This document shows positions 23,851 to 36,257 of a stretch of 64,000 nt of DNA, in pieces; the stretch's first letter is position 1; each line of letters starts with the position of its first letter. A model generated the notes under the pieces. It did no database searches. It was not told the origin of the DNA and saw nothing but the letters and a program-made list of their open reading frames with translations. The stretch is from Cylicocyclus nassatus (lineage: Eukaryota > Nematoda > Chromadorea > Rhabditida > Strongylidae), in the NCBI GenBank assembly GCA_958299035.1, contig CATQJL010000001.1:77955594-78019593 (forward strand), read 5' to 3'. A program made the translations under genes and the position numbers.

Positions 23851-24180
23851 CCTTTAAAGGTTTCACCTGAATAGTAATTTTGGGGCCCTAACTAAGCCAC
23901 TGCCCAACCGTCATCTCAGGTAGTCTCTAACGGCTGAAATATTCCAATCAAAACTTGATCCCGCGAACGTATTTTACACGGATTCATGGCGCAAAGCGTG
24001 AATCCTGGCGCGAAATTGCCATGAATCCATGCGAATACGACCGCGGGGTCCAGTTTTGAGAGGAATATCTCAGCCGTTATAGCACTACCTGCGCTGCCGC
24101 TTGGGCAGCGCCTTAGGACCCCAAAAGCATTTTCCACGTAAAATCCCCTATTTCCAGATCTTCCTGGACGCTGCCTCTAA
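23851..24180. mobile_element. Decayed TTAA-type palindromic MITE
   Basis: It shares with 44,354-44,709 the inner palindrome GGGGCCCTAACTAAG...CTTAGGACCCC, the centre GGATTCATGGCGCAAAGCGTG and the right end CTTCCTGGACGCTGCCTCTAA. The left end is damaged (CCTTTAAAGGTTTCACC). It begins only ~25 bp beyond the palindrome's right-hand limit in this window. Confidence 0.7.
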
Positions 24181-26465
24181 CTGCTTTTTTACTCCCTGTT
24201 CAAGCTGTTTAAGCTTTTGCGTAGGTCATAGTCGGTAGAGATTGCTTGTAATGCGGTAGTAGTCAAGCACATGTATTTGTTATATAATCAGTCTAATATT
24301 GAACTAATCGGATTTACTTCACAAAGAAAATGCAGTGACTTGTATCAGATTTGGTCATATATGTCCATATTTGGCTCAATATTGCATTACGTGTGATGAA
24401 GATATGAAAATTCAAAATGATGTTCTATGATGCATCCACCATATTCACGTTATGTGGAATGACGAGACTTCTAATTATTCCCGTAGGAGAAATACACAGC
24501 TATTTGAGCACATTCACCACGTGATTGTACTGAAATATAAAAACCTAATTGTTTAAGGCGAATCTCAACCATCACATATGATAACTATGAAGCTTCAGAT
24601 CGCCATTACTCTCCAAGCTTCCGGTTGATGCTACAGTGAGGCTTTTTATTTTACCAAAAGCAAGATTTTCGAAGCAATAATTTTACAGAGCTCCACAAAG
24701 AAGAATGAACAATTTTCAAAGTATCACATTACATATCTGCTTTCCTAGCATAAAGCGCATTTCAAAACATAGGTATTGGTTTTACGACAAGATTCTGTGC
24801 AAAAAATGATTAAAATTTCGGCAAATTCCTAAATAATATAGAGCATTCTGGTACAAGGCTATAAGCTGTAAAGAAAAAAAAACGCTGCACTGAGTGCATG
24901 CTGATTAGGCCAGTTATTACGCATTTCAAGCAATACAGAGGAGAAATTTCTTGGAAATCACTTTTGCTGCTCTTGCTCAAGAACCCAATAAAGTAAGCTT
25001 TCTACATTCAAATTTTGCACTGTTCTGCAATAAATTAGAGAAAAACCCCAAAAAATTTTTGACTTCCCAACGACTTGACAAGACAAGTTACCAGATGGCT
25101 TCAAATTAACTTGCGTGGGTTTCAAAAGCATAGGCGCGTTTGTAAGTTGCCGCAAACGTACTAAGTTGGGCCAAGAAAAGCGCACTTACGACCAGTTATG
25201 AAGAATCGCTGCAGTGCCGAATCGCGTGAGGTATGCCTCAGGCCTAAGACATAAAGCCAAAGATTTAATCCCGAGAACGGGTCGCGAATTTTTCGAAAGT
25301 TACTTAGATGGGTTATAAAATTGTGCAAATGACGTCTGCGCTTGTAAATAATCAGAATAATTTTAAAATTTTTTAAAAATTCATTTTAGCTTCCTAAAAA
25401 AAATTTTTCGGGGGCGTATTTCGGAATTCTGAGCCCGCAAAGATTTTGGGGAGCATACCAAAAAATTTTTCGGAGTGCGTGGCTGACGCCACGCACCTTC
25501 ATTGAAAAAGTTTTTTGTCCCCCCTCCCCACCGAGCCGAAATTCTGGGTACGCCACTGCTCTGAAATTACCTCAAGCACATAGCTTTACGAGTGGAAGAA
25601 TAAATAGTTTCGAATATTGAAATCTTTTCTTTTTTATATAAAACTGTGTCACGCTAATAGCCAATCGATGTTTTCTTATAAATCAATGTGATAAAATGGA
25701 CCCCAAAAATTTTGCTCAACTGAAGTACAAAGATATTACATAATCAAGCACGTTTCTTAAGTTTATGTTGGCAGGTCAGTCTTCTTAAAAATATTGCGCG
25801 TTTGGGGCATGTTAAAAAGTTTGACTCTATTTAGCCAATCCTTTCGAAGGTAATTTCCATGAGCGCAGCTGAAATTGCTGCAATCTATTGAAACTTTACA
25901 CAGCACGCACTTTTCCGCAGTCACAGCATCGAAACAAAAAAGCAGAAAACGTGTACTTTTCTACCCCAGAATTGTCATACGTATCTTCCAAAGCTTATGC
26001 TTTAGAGGGACGTTCTTACTCGAGATATAGTAAGACAGAAAACTTCGCTGTTAGTAAAGCGTTCCAAAATCTTATCAAAATTTGAAATTGAAAATCGTGG
26101 AAATAGATCGTGCAAGAGTAAAGGGCATTTCTTCGCTACAGCCGCCTTGTGTTGAGAAATGTATTGTGATAGAGAGTGAAAAACTGCTCGAGAAAGCAAA
26201 GCATGTTCTACAAAATGAATGCTAACGATAAAATACCAAGACTTATGCATAACTCGTATTCCGCATAGAGTCTGCAGCGAAAATCTAAAAACATGTAGTA
26301 CTCAAATCTGGATCTTATATTACACATATGAATATCATCTTGTCAGCCCAAACAAATGCTATACAAAGACCTCCTATATGATCACATTGATACACGCACA
26401 CAGACATTTTAAAAAAAAAGTCAACTCAGTCGAAAAACGGCAAACCTTATCACACGCTAGTCTCA
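24181..26465. other. Intergenic sequence, nothing recognised
   Basis: No gene was found. Around 25,400-25,560 a GC-rich stretch ends in GGGTACGCCACTGCTCTG, which resembles one end of a transposon, but the partner end was not found. Confidence 0.5.
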
Positions 26466-26660
26466 TACATACAAGGCACTCCAAAACGTATGTATCTTGT
26501 TTGGTTGTTGATACTTTGCCTTGTAACCTTTAGCGGACCTACGGATACCATTTTCTGAAGCTGACTTGGATTGTATGGAGCGAATCACAGACCGCTCTTC
26601 ATTGATGTAGCATCGCGGAGGAACGTCCAGCGGCATATGGCATCACTGTGAAAGCTGCCG
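26466..26660. mobile_element. Diverged partial copy of the CAGRGTGTCC MITE
   Basis: The order of short blocks (GTTGTTGATACTTTGCC, CCATTTTCTGAAGC, GAGCGAATCACAGACCGCTC, GTAGCATCGC) parallels 1,030-1,190, at clearly lower identity. Confidence 0.55.
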
Positions 26661-27004
26661 TTTTGAATATAGGATTGGGAAAAAGTTCTTAACACCATAT
26701 CTTTATAATCATGAAGTAGGCAAGATGATTACATGAAATCGATAAATACTGTTTACTCAATTGTCTACTACATAGACTACTGAGGACTAGGAGGAGTAGG
26801 AGACTAGGGGGACTACGCAGACTCATCGCGGGCTCGAGCGGCTTCAACTAGGTCACAAATCTTCGTCTTCCAGACGCCAAGTCAGTTGAATCGAAGGTTA
26901 TTTACCTCCTCACAAAAAACCATAGCTAGCTGACCGTTACTTGAATTGCTATAGAGCTTCGAGTTGGCATGTCAAACAAAATCATTTATCCACCCTAATA
27001 CTTG

Positions 27005-27830
27005 CTTAAGTTGTCCCACAAGTTCCTTCCGTTTTGAATTTCGACCGCAATAAGTCATACGCTTTCTCGTTTCTGAATAGGTTGCAAGGTACTGTTCGAT
27101 AGAGCAGAGCAAGCTCTACAAGATGGCTGTCTTGCTTTTGCATAGCTGTATTCCATCTCGATTTTCAAGGCGAAAACTAAAGATTCAACTGACCGAAAAA
27201 TCGAGAAAACTCCGTTTGAAAAAATTCCTACAAAAATTTTATCTTGCTCGCGTAAACTCTATCCATCTAAGGCACTTATATACGCCGTTGCCGTGTTTTT
27301 TCATTGGCTAGAAATTAAGAAAACGAAGATTTTCATGATTTTGCCAAAGTGATGCCGCGATGTTCCTACATATATACTTGTGTACTACTAGCCTGAATTG
27401 CAAATGTTAATTTTCAGCTCCCTACATGCTTTGGTTCTCGAGAAATGTCGAAGATCGCTTGTCTTATGTCGAATATTGCTTGTCTTACTTGAGTGCCCTA
27501 CGCCAAAATCCATATGTCTCGAAAACTAATGCCTCTATAGAGCTGAAAATTTACATTTGTACTTCTACAAGCTAGTGGTATACAACTATCTATGTAGGGA
27601 CACCAAAGCATTGCTTCAGCAAACATGGAAATCTTCATTTTCTTAATTTCTAGCAAAGAAAAAATACGGCAACGGCGTATTTAAGTGTCTTAGATAGTGT
27701 TTGTGTGGATAGTGTTTGCGCGAGGCAGTTAGAATTTTTGTAAGGCTTTTTCAGTCGGAGTTATGATTTTTTCTCGATTTTTCGGTCAGTTGAATCTTTT
27801 TAGTTTTCGCCTTGAAAAGGACACGGACAC
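27005..27830. mobile_element. Old foldback mariner MITE
   Basis: Starts near AAGTTGTCCCACAAGTTCC and folds on itself around 27,430-27,500. The right half repeats TACGGCAACGGCGTA, GTTAGAATTTTTGTAAGG and CAGTTGAATCTTTTTAG in inverted order. It is related to 3,231-4,172. The right end is lost just before the next MITE at 27,910. Confidence 0.65.
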
Positions 27831-27909
27831 GAACAGTTTCCTGCTCCAAGGATGCGCAGAGCGGTAGTGAACTAATATATTCTTACTAGCGGGTTCGCGA
27901 AACCATTTA

Positions 27910-28942
27910 TTAGGTCGGTGCAAAAGTTTTGTCAGTTTTTTCAATCGATCGGCAAACACGTTAGAATGAAGATAAACTAATATGTTGAAATGTATCCAAT
28001 GCAGAATTTCTTCCTCTTTCCAGCCGCCAAACTCCCTTTGTGCTTTGTTAAGAGAGTGATGAGATATTCGCTGGAAACTGCAACCATTTGTTTTTACCAT
28101 GTCCAAATTTCACCAATTTTCAAAATTTTTGTATGAGAATTCCGGAGGAGCTCTAATGACCATCAGATAGTGCAAACCTTTTGCCATCTTATGCTGTTTT
28201 TTTTTCTGTTTTTTAGGCTACTTTTTCTGATTTTTGCTAAATAATTTTCTAAAAGGCTTGTGTTTTGGAAAAATCGCATAGCTTGTTATTGCACCAGACA
28301 CTGCAAAAACTACAGAATACTGAGATTTTAACACTCGATTATTACTACCGCTACCATTACAAAATAAGTAAGCGACTTTCGCTTCAAATTATGAGGATTT
28401 TGAAGCATACGTTACATCAGTGCGCACTTCTGAAATCGAGAAATACTGCAATTTTCCCCACAAATTTCGCCTGCCTCGGCAAAAAAGACAAGTGTCAGAA
28501 GGAGGAGAAAAAGTTACATTGAACGGTGACTGTTAAAGTGAAAGTGTTCAACATTTTATGTTCTACGAAGTTAAAATAGGCTGAATGTAAAATTTGGTCA
28601 CTTTAAAAAATAAGTCGTAGAAATTCTGAAAAACAAGGCGTAGGGCTAGGGAAAACTGTATCTGTTGGCAAAAGGTTTGCCCTATCTGAAGGTTATTAGG
28701 GCTCCTCCAAAAGTCTTATACAAAAATTCTGAAATTCAGTGAAATTTGGACATGGTAAAAACGAATGGTTGCAGTTTCCAGCGATTACCTCATCGCTCTC
28801 TCAACGAAACACAATGGGAGTTTGGCGGCTGGAAAGAGGAAGAAATTCTGCATTGGATACGTTTCAAAGTATTAGTTTATCTTCATTCTAACGTGTTTGC
28901 CGATGGATTGAAGAAACTGACAAAACTTTTGCATCGACATAA
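27910..28942. mobile_element. Mariner MITE, TTAGGTCGGTGCAAAAG ends
   Basis: The ends TTAGGTCGGTGCAAAAGTTT and complement are flanked by TA (27,908-27,909 and 28,943-28,944). The inverted ends are about 200 bp long and each contains an open frame with matching residues (VKTNGCSFQR...GGWKEEEILHWI). These two frames are just the two inverted ends, not genes. It is immediately followed by a PLE fragment. Confidence 0.85.
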
Positions 28943-28951
28943 TAGTTACGT

Positions 28952-29810
28952 ATGATCCGTGAGGCTGCGCGCACAATGGCCCGAGTTTCACTTATTTGCA
29001 ATGTCTCTCTTTCTGAAAGCGCGCTATCAGTTCTCAGTATGAGTTCAAGCTCTGCGCCCACCCAGTTCGTCACAGCATGGGTGACGCAAAAAGTTGTTGG
29101 TAACCTAAAGCTGCTGCATGAACGTCTACGTCAGAGAGCAAGGCAAAGTGATGAATCTCGTCAAAACAGTGCAAGTACTTGCGCTCGTGTACCTCATATT
29201 CCGTTTCCATCACTGACCTTCAAGCCTTCAGAACCCTATTCAATCGTGGACACAAAATTTCGCGTGCTGGCCACATCAATTTTCAATATTCTAACACAGT
29301 TTTCAAAAAAGTATATCATTAGCAATCTCACTCCCGTTCAACGTTGCGGTTTACGCAAACTTCATAATCTACGCACTAATTAATAAAATAAGAATATCAA
29401 CCAGCGATAAAGGAGGGGAATTCGTGGTGATGACGCGTAACTTAGATATGGCCATAACTGAACACCACTTAGATGATAGCACTCTGTATTGCACTTCTTC
29501 TAAACAAGAGCTGGCGAAACAAAGCCGTCGTTTGAACAAAGTGTTGGTAAATATAGCGAACACTATCGGCTTTCCTAAAGCTCTGATATCACATCTTAAG
29601 ATCGATTTACCCAAATGTCCAGTCCTTTACGTCTAATAAAGACACACAAATTCCTTGCGTCAGAATTGGTCTCTGAAAATCCATTAAACTACGGAGTAAG
29701 ACCCATAATAAGCAGCTGCGGAGGCCCAAATGATAGAATCCCATAATTGTTAAACTATAATCTTAGCACAAATACTAAAATATGTGCCTGCCCATCTAGT
29801 TTACATATAT
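28952..29810 (+). pseudogene. Penelope-like element fragment, N-terminal and start of RT
   Basis: An open frame of 143 aa followed by two further pieces in other frames aligns with the N-terminal part of the PLE at 57.4-59.6 kb. Shared landmarks are IPFPSLTF (versus IPFPSAFY), the VDTKFRVL / VADTKFRIL motif, ISTSDKGGEFVVM and, in a third frame past 29,640, LIKTHKF...YGVRPIISSCGGPNDRI. The latter matches the first RT motifs (LIKTRK...YKIRPIVSCTNGPADRI). Frameshifts at about 29,385 and a stop at 29,637 break it. The fragment starts 8 bp after the target duplication of the preceding MITE and fades near 29,810, so YIDD and the endonuclease are missing. Confidence 0.85.
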
Positions 29811-30658
29811 ATACTATATATAAACTTCTATAGCCCATAGTTTTCTTTCTGGTAAAAATCCGATTTTGGCGGTGATAGAACACTCTTGATTTCGATCTTC
29901 AGCTCAAGAGAGATCATTCTCAGCGATTTCATAATGGTCTTGTAGAGTTTGCTTTGTTCTGCCGGATGGTATACTCCATGCATTTTTGATAGTACAACTT
30001 ACATTGTAAGTTTCGCTTAATGAACATGATCAGATCGGATATCCCGCAGTTCAAACTTGAATTTACAGTTTTTGCAAAAGTGACCTTTCAGGATTCAGAA
30101 ATAAAGTATTGCTTCTGGCAAACCTTGCTAAACACCGTGCGTTTTTGCGCCACTGTGTCTTCAGCAAAAAATTTTTATTTCTGAAAGCAAGGCGAAATAT
30201 CAGAAAATAAAGTGTTCAGTGAGAGAAAGGTACAAAAAGTTAAATAAAAAGTAGTCTTTAGACAAAATGGAATGTTCATGAGAATTGGCGTTGCTTTCGG
30301 ACCAACACGCCAAAAAATTATCATTTAGCTTGATATCGGATGGTACGAGAGTTTCTTCTCCTTAACAATCATATTCGGTAAAACTAAAATTGAAAAGCAA
30401 TAAAAATGCTCATGGAGCGTTTTGTCTTTTGAATGTCGTACCATAAGGCCGAGATCTCTTAATTGCTTCCATTAACTGTCATTTTCAATCCTCAACTCCA
30501 TGCTCGAAATGACATTGGTTGTTAACATTTTCACTTTCAAGCTTGCGGAAAATGCACATCTTGAGCAACTAAAGCAAACATTAAGCTGTATGCTAGTGCT
30601 TTTCTTGAAGTTGTTTTATGAGCTCCTTACCATTTTCATTTATCACCGCAACAGCTTT
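29811..30658. other. Intergenic sequence with possible mariner MITE scraps
   Basis: A piece at about 29,930-29,990 (ATGGTCTTGTAGAGTTTGCTTTG) resembles the internal block of the TTAGGTTGTCC foldbacks. Otherwise nothing was recognised. Confidence 0.4.
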
Positions 30659-30660
30659 TA

Positions 30661-32849
30661 TTAGGTCGGTGAAAGTTCACGCTGTTTTTCAGACCCATGC
30701 TCATACCACTTAAAATGAAAATGGACAAGCGCTATAAGCAATGTCCGATGCAGAAATTTTTTCTCTTTCTAGTGGTTATGTCTTCGTTCACATTCCCTCA
30801 ATGCCCGCTCAATAATCGGCAGGAATCTCCAACCCATGATTTTCACCCATCTTCAGTTTGACTATATTTTGAAATTTCCATTTTCAACTTTTGGAGTACT
30901 TTTGATAACATATTGGATAAACAAAATGCATTACAATGAAGTATTAGGTTGAACCGAAAGTTCTTTCCCCCCATTTTCAAAAATTCATAACTTCTGATTT
31001 TTTCAACCAATTTGGCTGCATCTATTTTTATATGAAAGAGTAACTCATGCTCTTCATAACGACGTCTTAGCTGCTTGCTAATGATCATCTGTTTCATAGA
31101 TACGAGCGATAGAAGAAAATTGGTCAAAATTTGAATTTTCTGTGTAGGGTCATAAAAAATCGGAAACTTGCAAGAAAAATTGGAGCAGTCAGTATTTTAG
31201 GTTATTTTACCAGCTCTTTCTAATGGTGCAAAGTTTGCGCCGATTGAGAGTCTCTATCAAAAGTTATGTTTTTCGAGCAAGCAATACAAAAGGGTGATTT
31301 TGATTTTGTTTTGGCATTTTTCAGGGAAGTTGTAACTTTTGATAGAGACGCTCAATCGGCGCAAACTTTGCACCATTAGAAAGAGCTGGTAAAATAACCT
31401 ACGATTCCGACTGCTCCGATTTTTCTTGCAAGTTTCCGATTTTTTATGACCCTACACAGAAAATTCAAATTTTGACTAATTTTCTTCTATCGCTCCTATC
31501 TATGCAACAGATGATCATTAGCAAGCAGCTAAGATGTCATTATGAAGAGCATGAGTTACTCTTTCATACAAAAATAGATGCAGCCAAATTGGTTGAAAAA
31601 ATCAGATGTTATGAATTTTTGAAAATGGGGGGGAAAGAACTTTCGGTTCAACCTAATATTTCGGCTTATAAACTAACTCCTCAGTAATTTTCAAAAAAGC
31701 CAAAAGCTCCAAAAGCTCTTACTTTTGCGAAGCCGCGAAATACATAATTGTTTCAAACATTGGCAAATCTTTGGAACTAGAAGCATACAAAAAACAGATT
31801 ATGAATTAGCACTAACAAATTTTGAAATTTCCAACAATTTTCACGGCTATAGATAGTCAAACTCAAGCGTTTCGGCCTGCCCAAAAATGACTTCCATGCG
31901 CAAATGCTTGGAAATTCTCTCATTTTTGGCTGCAAAAAAAGTCAACAACAACAGGTCACAAACTTCATTGTGGTTCGCCATGTAGCCAAAGGTTGTATAG
32001 ATCTAACCACCAAATTAGTCATCTGTACACTCACTACAGTCTGAGTCAAAAAAGCAAATTTTCAAAATGCTAGCCATATTAGGGCATAACTAATTATTGA
32101 TGATCGAAAACTGCGATTATTTGATAAACGATAGAGAGGGTTGAAGCTGCTTCCTCGCAAAAAAGTCTGCTAAATATCTACTAGTCGAATTGTTACAGAA
32201 TTTTGAAGTAGCATGTCAAACGAACTTATTTATTAGCCAATCTAACATCATACAAATCAGGAAGAAAAGAAGTCTATCAGGAAGAAGAGAAAAAGTTGCA
32301 TCGAATAACACGTTCGTTTCTAATCGTTTATTGTTCTGTGAAGGTTGAGATACCCAAAGTTGGAATGGGTGGCGTCCCTTATTGTCCCATTGTCCGGACT
32401 TACTGGTATGCGATTGAGTTGAAACCTCTTGAAAAAGACGAGCACGTCGCAACGTCGGTCGAATATGCAACCGTCAAGAAACCTGGTTTCGGCACAACAT
32501 TTAACTACTGACACATATCAAAATGCCCAGGATTAAAGATGGAAAAGCTTTTGAACTATTTTCAAAATTTTTGAGAAGCCAGTTAAGGATGCCAGAAAAA
32601 TCATTGTATTGCATTTGTTTATTCTATCCAGTATGTTATCAAAGCTAGCCTAAAAGTTGGAGATGGAAATTTTGAAATATAGTCAAACTGAAGGTGGGTG
32701 AAAGTCAAGGGTCGGAGATCCCTAAACAAGAACAGAACCATTAGAAAGGGTAAGAATTTTTGCATCGGATGTTGCTTACAGCGTTTGTTTATCTTTATTC
32801 CAATTGTTTTAAGCATGGGTCTGAAAACAGCGCGAAGTTTCGGACCGAC
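30661..32849. mobile_element. Large mariner-type element, TTAGGTCGGTGAAAG ends (host of a nested MITE)
   Basis: The left end TTAGGTCGGTGAAAGTTCAC pairs with the right end at about 32,700-32,849: GGTCTGAAAACAGCGCGAAG complements TTCACGCTGTTTTTCAGACC, and GCATCGGATGTTGCTTA complements the left GCAATGTCCGATGC. Subtracting the nested 713-bp MITE leaves about 1.48 kb. No transposase motif was found in the interior. The right end is interrupted by the next element at TA. Confidence 0.7.
30944..31656. mobile_element. Nested foldback mariner MITE, TTAGGTTGAACCGAAAG ends
   Basis: The ends TTAGGTTGAACCGAAAGTTC and complement are flanked by TA (30,942-30,943 and 31,657-31,658). It is a near-perfect foldback, with its halves meeting at about 31,300. 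It lies inside 30,661-32,849. Confidence 0.9.
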
Positions 32850-32851
32850 TA

Positions 32852-33660
32852 TTAGGTTGGAAACTAAGTTTTGCAACTAGTCTCATAACGTCCCTGTCAC
32901 TCAACATGGCGCACTCAAATTTTGCCACTGCGTTTATTATTACGTAAGCTACAAGCACAGCTGCTCTCCTATCAAGTTCTGACGTCGCAGTGAGGATTAC
33001 GGCAGGTGCATGGTATGAAGGGGAAAAATTCAAAGTTTGACGGATTTGGCTGAAACTTGGCATAGGGGTGTTATCCGACATGCTGATCACGAAAACGATA
33101 TAAAAATTGCGTGATGAGGGCTTTGCTGTATGGTTACTGTAGGTGTACGATATGGGGTCTCGCCCTAAAGGAAAAGGGCGTTGATTCAATAAATGAATGC
33201 GATATTCGCGTTTGGCAGGTCAAATAACCTTACTATGTAAAGCCTTGGCGGAACTTGAGCTTCGGACTCTTTAGTCACTAACGGTCGTCCCAGCAGCTCT
33301 TGCGTACATCGACTCGTTCGACTTTATGAGGACGCCAAATCTCGACATGCCCCTAAATTTTGTTTCTTTCTTAATAGACCAAAGGAGTCAACCTCCAGCA
33401 ATAATTTGCAGACGAATCCGGATTACTGCGCATGGTCTAGGCTGCACAAGGCTTCATTTTAGCTTGAAACCCCAAAAATTCTCAAATTTCACTAGTTCTC
33501 GGAAAACGCCTGAAACTTTTCTATTTCGTGTTCAAAATTTAGACAATTTGTGCTATCTTGTAGCTCACATTGCACTCTACATAATGCCAAAGTTTGAATG
33601 CGCCATGTTGAATGAGAGTGAAGTTATGAAACCAGTTGCAAAACTTAGTTTCCAGCCTAA
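32852..33660. mobile_element. Mariner MITE, TTAGGTTGGAAACTAAG ends
   Basis: The ends TTAGGTTGGAAACTAAGTTT and the complement of TTAGGCTGGAAACTAAGTTT are flanked by TA (32,850-32,851 and 33,661-33,662). Subterminal sequence (CAACATGGCGCA, GTAGCT) is inverted at the other end. The 153-aa and 126-aa frames inside have no domain and cross the ends. Confidence 0.85.
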
Positions 33661-34477
33661 TAAATCGAATATACAGTGCTGGCCAAAACTATACGTCCAC
33701 GCTGATAACTGCCATAGCTCATCTGATTCTCAACGAATTGATCTGAAATTTGGTATAGCTGTGTGTTTAACAAGCTACCATCAGTAACCAGGACGGACCC
33801 GTTTTTGTTTGTTTTTTCAAAATTGGTTTATGTTATTTTTGTAAGCTCAGAATGATGTAAAAGGATTGATTACATAAAAAGAAGTTTTTACACTATACTC
33901 AGATTGCTCGCCAAATCGCATTTTGCTTCGATTTCAAAGCATAAATCTTCGCGGTTCAATGATAATATTTAGACAATAAAATACTTATCAAGTGGTACCT
34001 TTCCCTTTGTCACTATTTAGTTGCTAGATCGAGAAAACACTGTGTACTGTATGTTGCCTTGTGACTCACGTGAGCATTACGGTCGGAACCAAAAATAAGT
34101 CTAAGACTTTTTACAAATCAGTTTTTGCAGGTTGAATTCCTCAATTAGCCTGCATGCTAGGACCTGGAAATCTGCCAACACTGGATCCGGACTCTCATAG
34201 GTACAACAATGTTATTACTCTACTTCATGCTCATGAGAACATTGCAGAAAGAGTTTGAAGGCAAAAATTTGAGTGCACTGCGCTTAAGTCTATCTTTTCT
34301 TTGGGTGCCTTTAAATATAAAAACCCAAAATTTTTTCTAGTTCTCACTTCGCTAAGCGTCTATAAGATAGATGGAGCCCTATCGCTTCCAAACTAGTCAA
34401 AAAACTTCGAATTTACCCATAAAACACATTTTCGGGAACAAGATACGGTGAAAGTATTTTCAAAAAAGCAGATAACA

Positions 34478-35546
34478 TCTTATATATAAAGCTGAATGTC
34501 TGTTTGTCTGTATGTCTGTCTGTCTGTCTGTCTGTCTGTATGTACGTATGTTCCGAATAGAAAATTCCATTTCTGAACCGATCCGGACCAAACTTGGCAC
34601 ACATACACTACGGGCCCCGGCGGGTGTCATAGGCTACTTTTCGTCATCGATCGATATCGATTTTATCGATTTTTATCGATTTTTTTGCTGAGTTCACCTA
34701 CGGGGCTGGGAGTTGGCACAGGGGGGTAATCGAGCATGGGGAATCCGAATACAATATTGGTTTTCAGGATTATCGATTACTTTTATCGATTTTATCGATT
34801 TTTTGCAAAGTTTGAGCTACGGGGCTGGGAGTTCGCACAGGGGGGTAATCGAGCATGCTGATCACCCCCCTTGGGGGTGATCAGCATGCTCGATTACACT
34901 CCTGTGCCAAATTCCAGCCCCCTAGCTCAAATTTTCAAAAAATCGATAAAATCGAAAAAGTAATGGACGATCCTGAAAACTAATATTGTGTTCGTAATCA
35001 GCATGCTCGATTACACTCCTGTGCCAAATTCCAGCCCCCTAGCTCAAATTTTCAAAAAATCGATAAAATCGAAAAAGTAATGGACGATCCTGAAAACTAA
35101 TATTGTGTTCGTAATCTGCATGCTCGATTACCCCCCTGTGCAAACTCCCAGCCCCGCAGGTCGAACTTTACAAAAAAATCGATAAAATCGATAAAAGTAA
35201 TAAACGATCCTGAAAACTAATATTGTGTTCGTAATCAGCATGCTCGATTACCCTCCTATGCAAACTCCCAGCCCCGCAGGTCAAACTTTACAAAAAAAAT
35301 CGATAAAATCGATAAAAGTAATGGACGATCCTGAAAACTAATGTTGTATTCGGAATCCCCATGCTCACTTCCCCCCCCCCTGTGCCAACTCCTAGCCCTG
35401 TAGGTGAACTCTGCAAAAAAATCGATAAAAATCGGTAAAATCGACATCGATCGATAACGAAAAGTGGACTGTGACACCCGCCGGGGCCCGAAGTGTATGT
35501 GTGCCAAGTTTGTTCCGGATACGGCGGAGCCGGGTAAGCCAGCTAG
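34478..35546 (+). mobile_element. Non-autonomous Helitron (copy 1)
   Basis: It begins TCTTATATATAAAGCTGAATG preceded by A and ends CTAG followed by T, matching Helitron integration between A and T. A short hairpin CGGC-GGA-GCCG sits about 10 nt before the CTAG end. The 5' part has a TCTG/TGTC microsatellite (34,495-34,545). The interior holds ATCGAT-rich repeats of roughly 117 bp built around CAGCATGCTCGATTAC (four direct copies plus one inverted). It inserted into the Tc1-like element. No Rep/helicase coding. Confidence 0.85.
34860..35400. repeat. Helitron-internal ~117-bp tandem repeats
   Basis: Units contain ATCAGCATGCTCGATTAC, CAGCCCC, AAAATCGATAAAATCGA and GATCCTGAAAACTAATATTG. Copies start near 34,877, 34,997, 35,115 and 35,235. 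The second Helitron at 53,131-54,027 carries the same unit. Confidence 0.85.
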
Positions 35547-36257
35547 TTTCTTATAAAAGTATGACACAGCTGAACTAAAGCAACTGTTTTGACTTTTGAC
35601 TATGTATATGCACAAAATGCTTTGGAAGCTGAGAATTACTTTAGTGGACAGAGACTTTAAATGGAATTATAGTTTTGGCCGACCTTCAAACGTGCTTTTT
35701 TCGAGATTTTCGATTTTTTCCCGAATAAGCAAACAAAAACGGGATCCGTCCTGACTACTGATGGTAGCCTGTTAAACACACAGCTGTACCAAATTTACAG
35801 ATCAATTCGTTGAGAAGCAGATGAGCTATGGCAGTTTTTAGGGTGGACGTATAGTTTTGGCCAGCACTGTATTCGCATTCGGAACACGAGACTTAGAATT
35901 TTCTATCTTCGAATAAAATTCGAAACTCGGATAGCTAATAAATAAAAACGGGGTTTTAAATTTTATTCGAATTCGAATGAACAAAAAACGTTGTTTCGAA
36001 TAGAATCCGAAAACTCCAATAATCAAAAAACGCGGTTTCGGATGAATTTTATGCAATGTTTTATTCCGAATTATTCGAGTTTGCTGCGGAGCCAACTGCT
36101 GTGCCATTAAGCTCGCTTCGCTTGTGCCTTTTCTGCAAAACCTGTTAAAGCATTGAGGCTGTGATCAGCTTAATGAGAACTCGCATTTCCAACTGCTTGC
36201 AACACTTAAAAATAAATGTGGATTTATCGATTTTGGTTTTTGATAAATCATAGCTTA

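Larger units (their letters stand above)
33674..35869. mobile_element. Tc1-like element with ~190-bp inverted ends, host of a Helitron
   Basis: CAGTGCTGGCCAAAACTATA and its complement bound the element, with TA at 33,672-33,673 and 35,870-35,871. The inverted ends run about 190 bp, to the ACGGATCC/GACGGACCCG region. CAGTGCTGGCCAAAA is a classic Tc1-family end. Without the 1,069-bp Helitron the element is about 1.13 kb and lacks a transposase, so it is non-autonomous. Confidence 0.9.

Noticed and set aside
25400..25560. GC-rich block ending GGGTACGCCACTG as a complete transposon
   Set aside because: Only one end resembles a known terminus; no inverted partner or target duplication was found.
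27786..28955. Two similar 70-106 aa frames containing VKTNGCSFQR and GGWKEEEILHWI, suggesting a conserved protein
   Set aside because: They are the two inverted ends of a single MITE (27,910-28,942). Similarity is due to the inverted repeat, not selection on protein.
33326..33787. 153-aa open frame
   Set aside because: It crosses the right end of one MITE and enters the next element. No motif.
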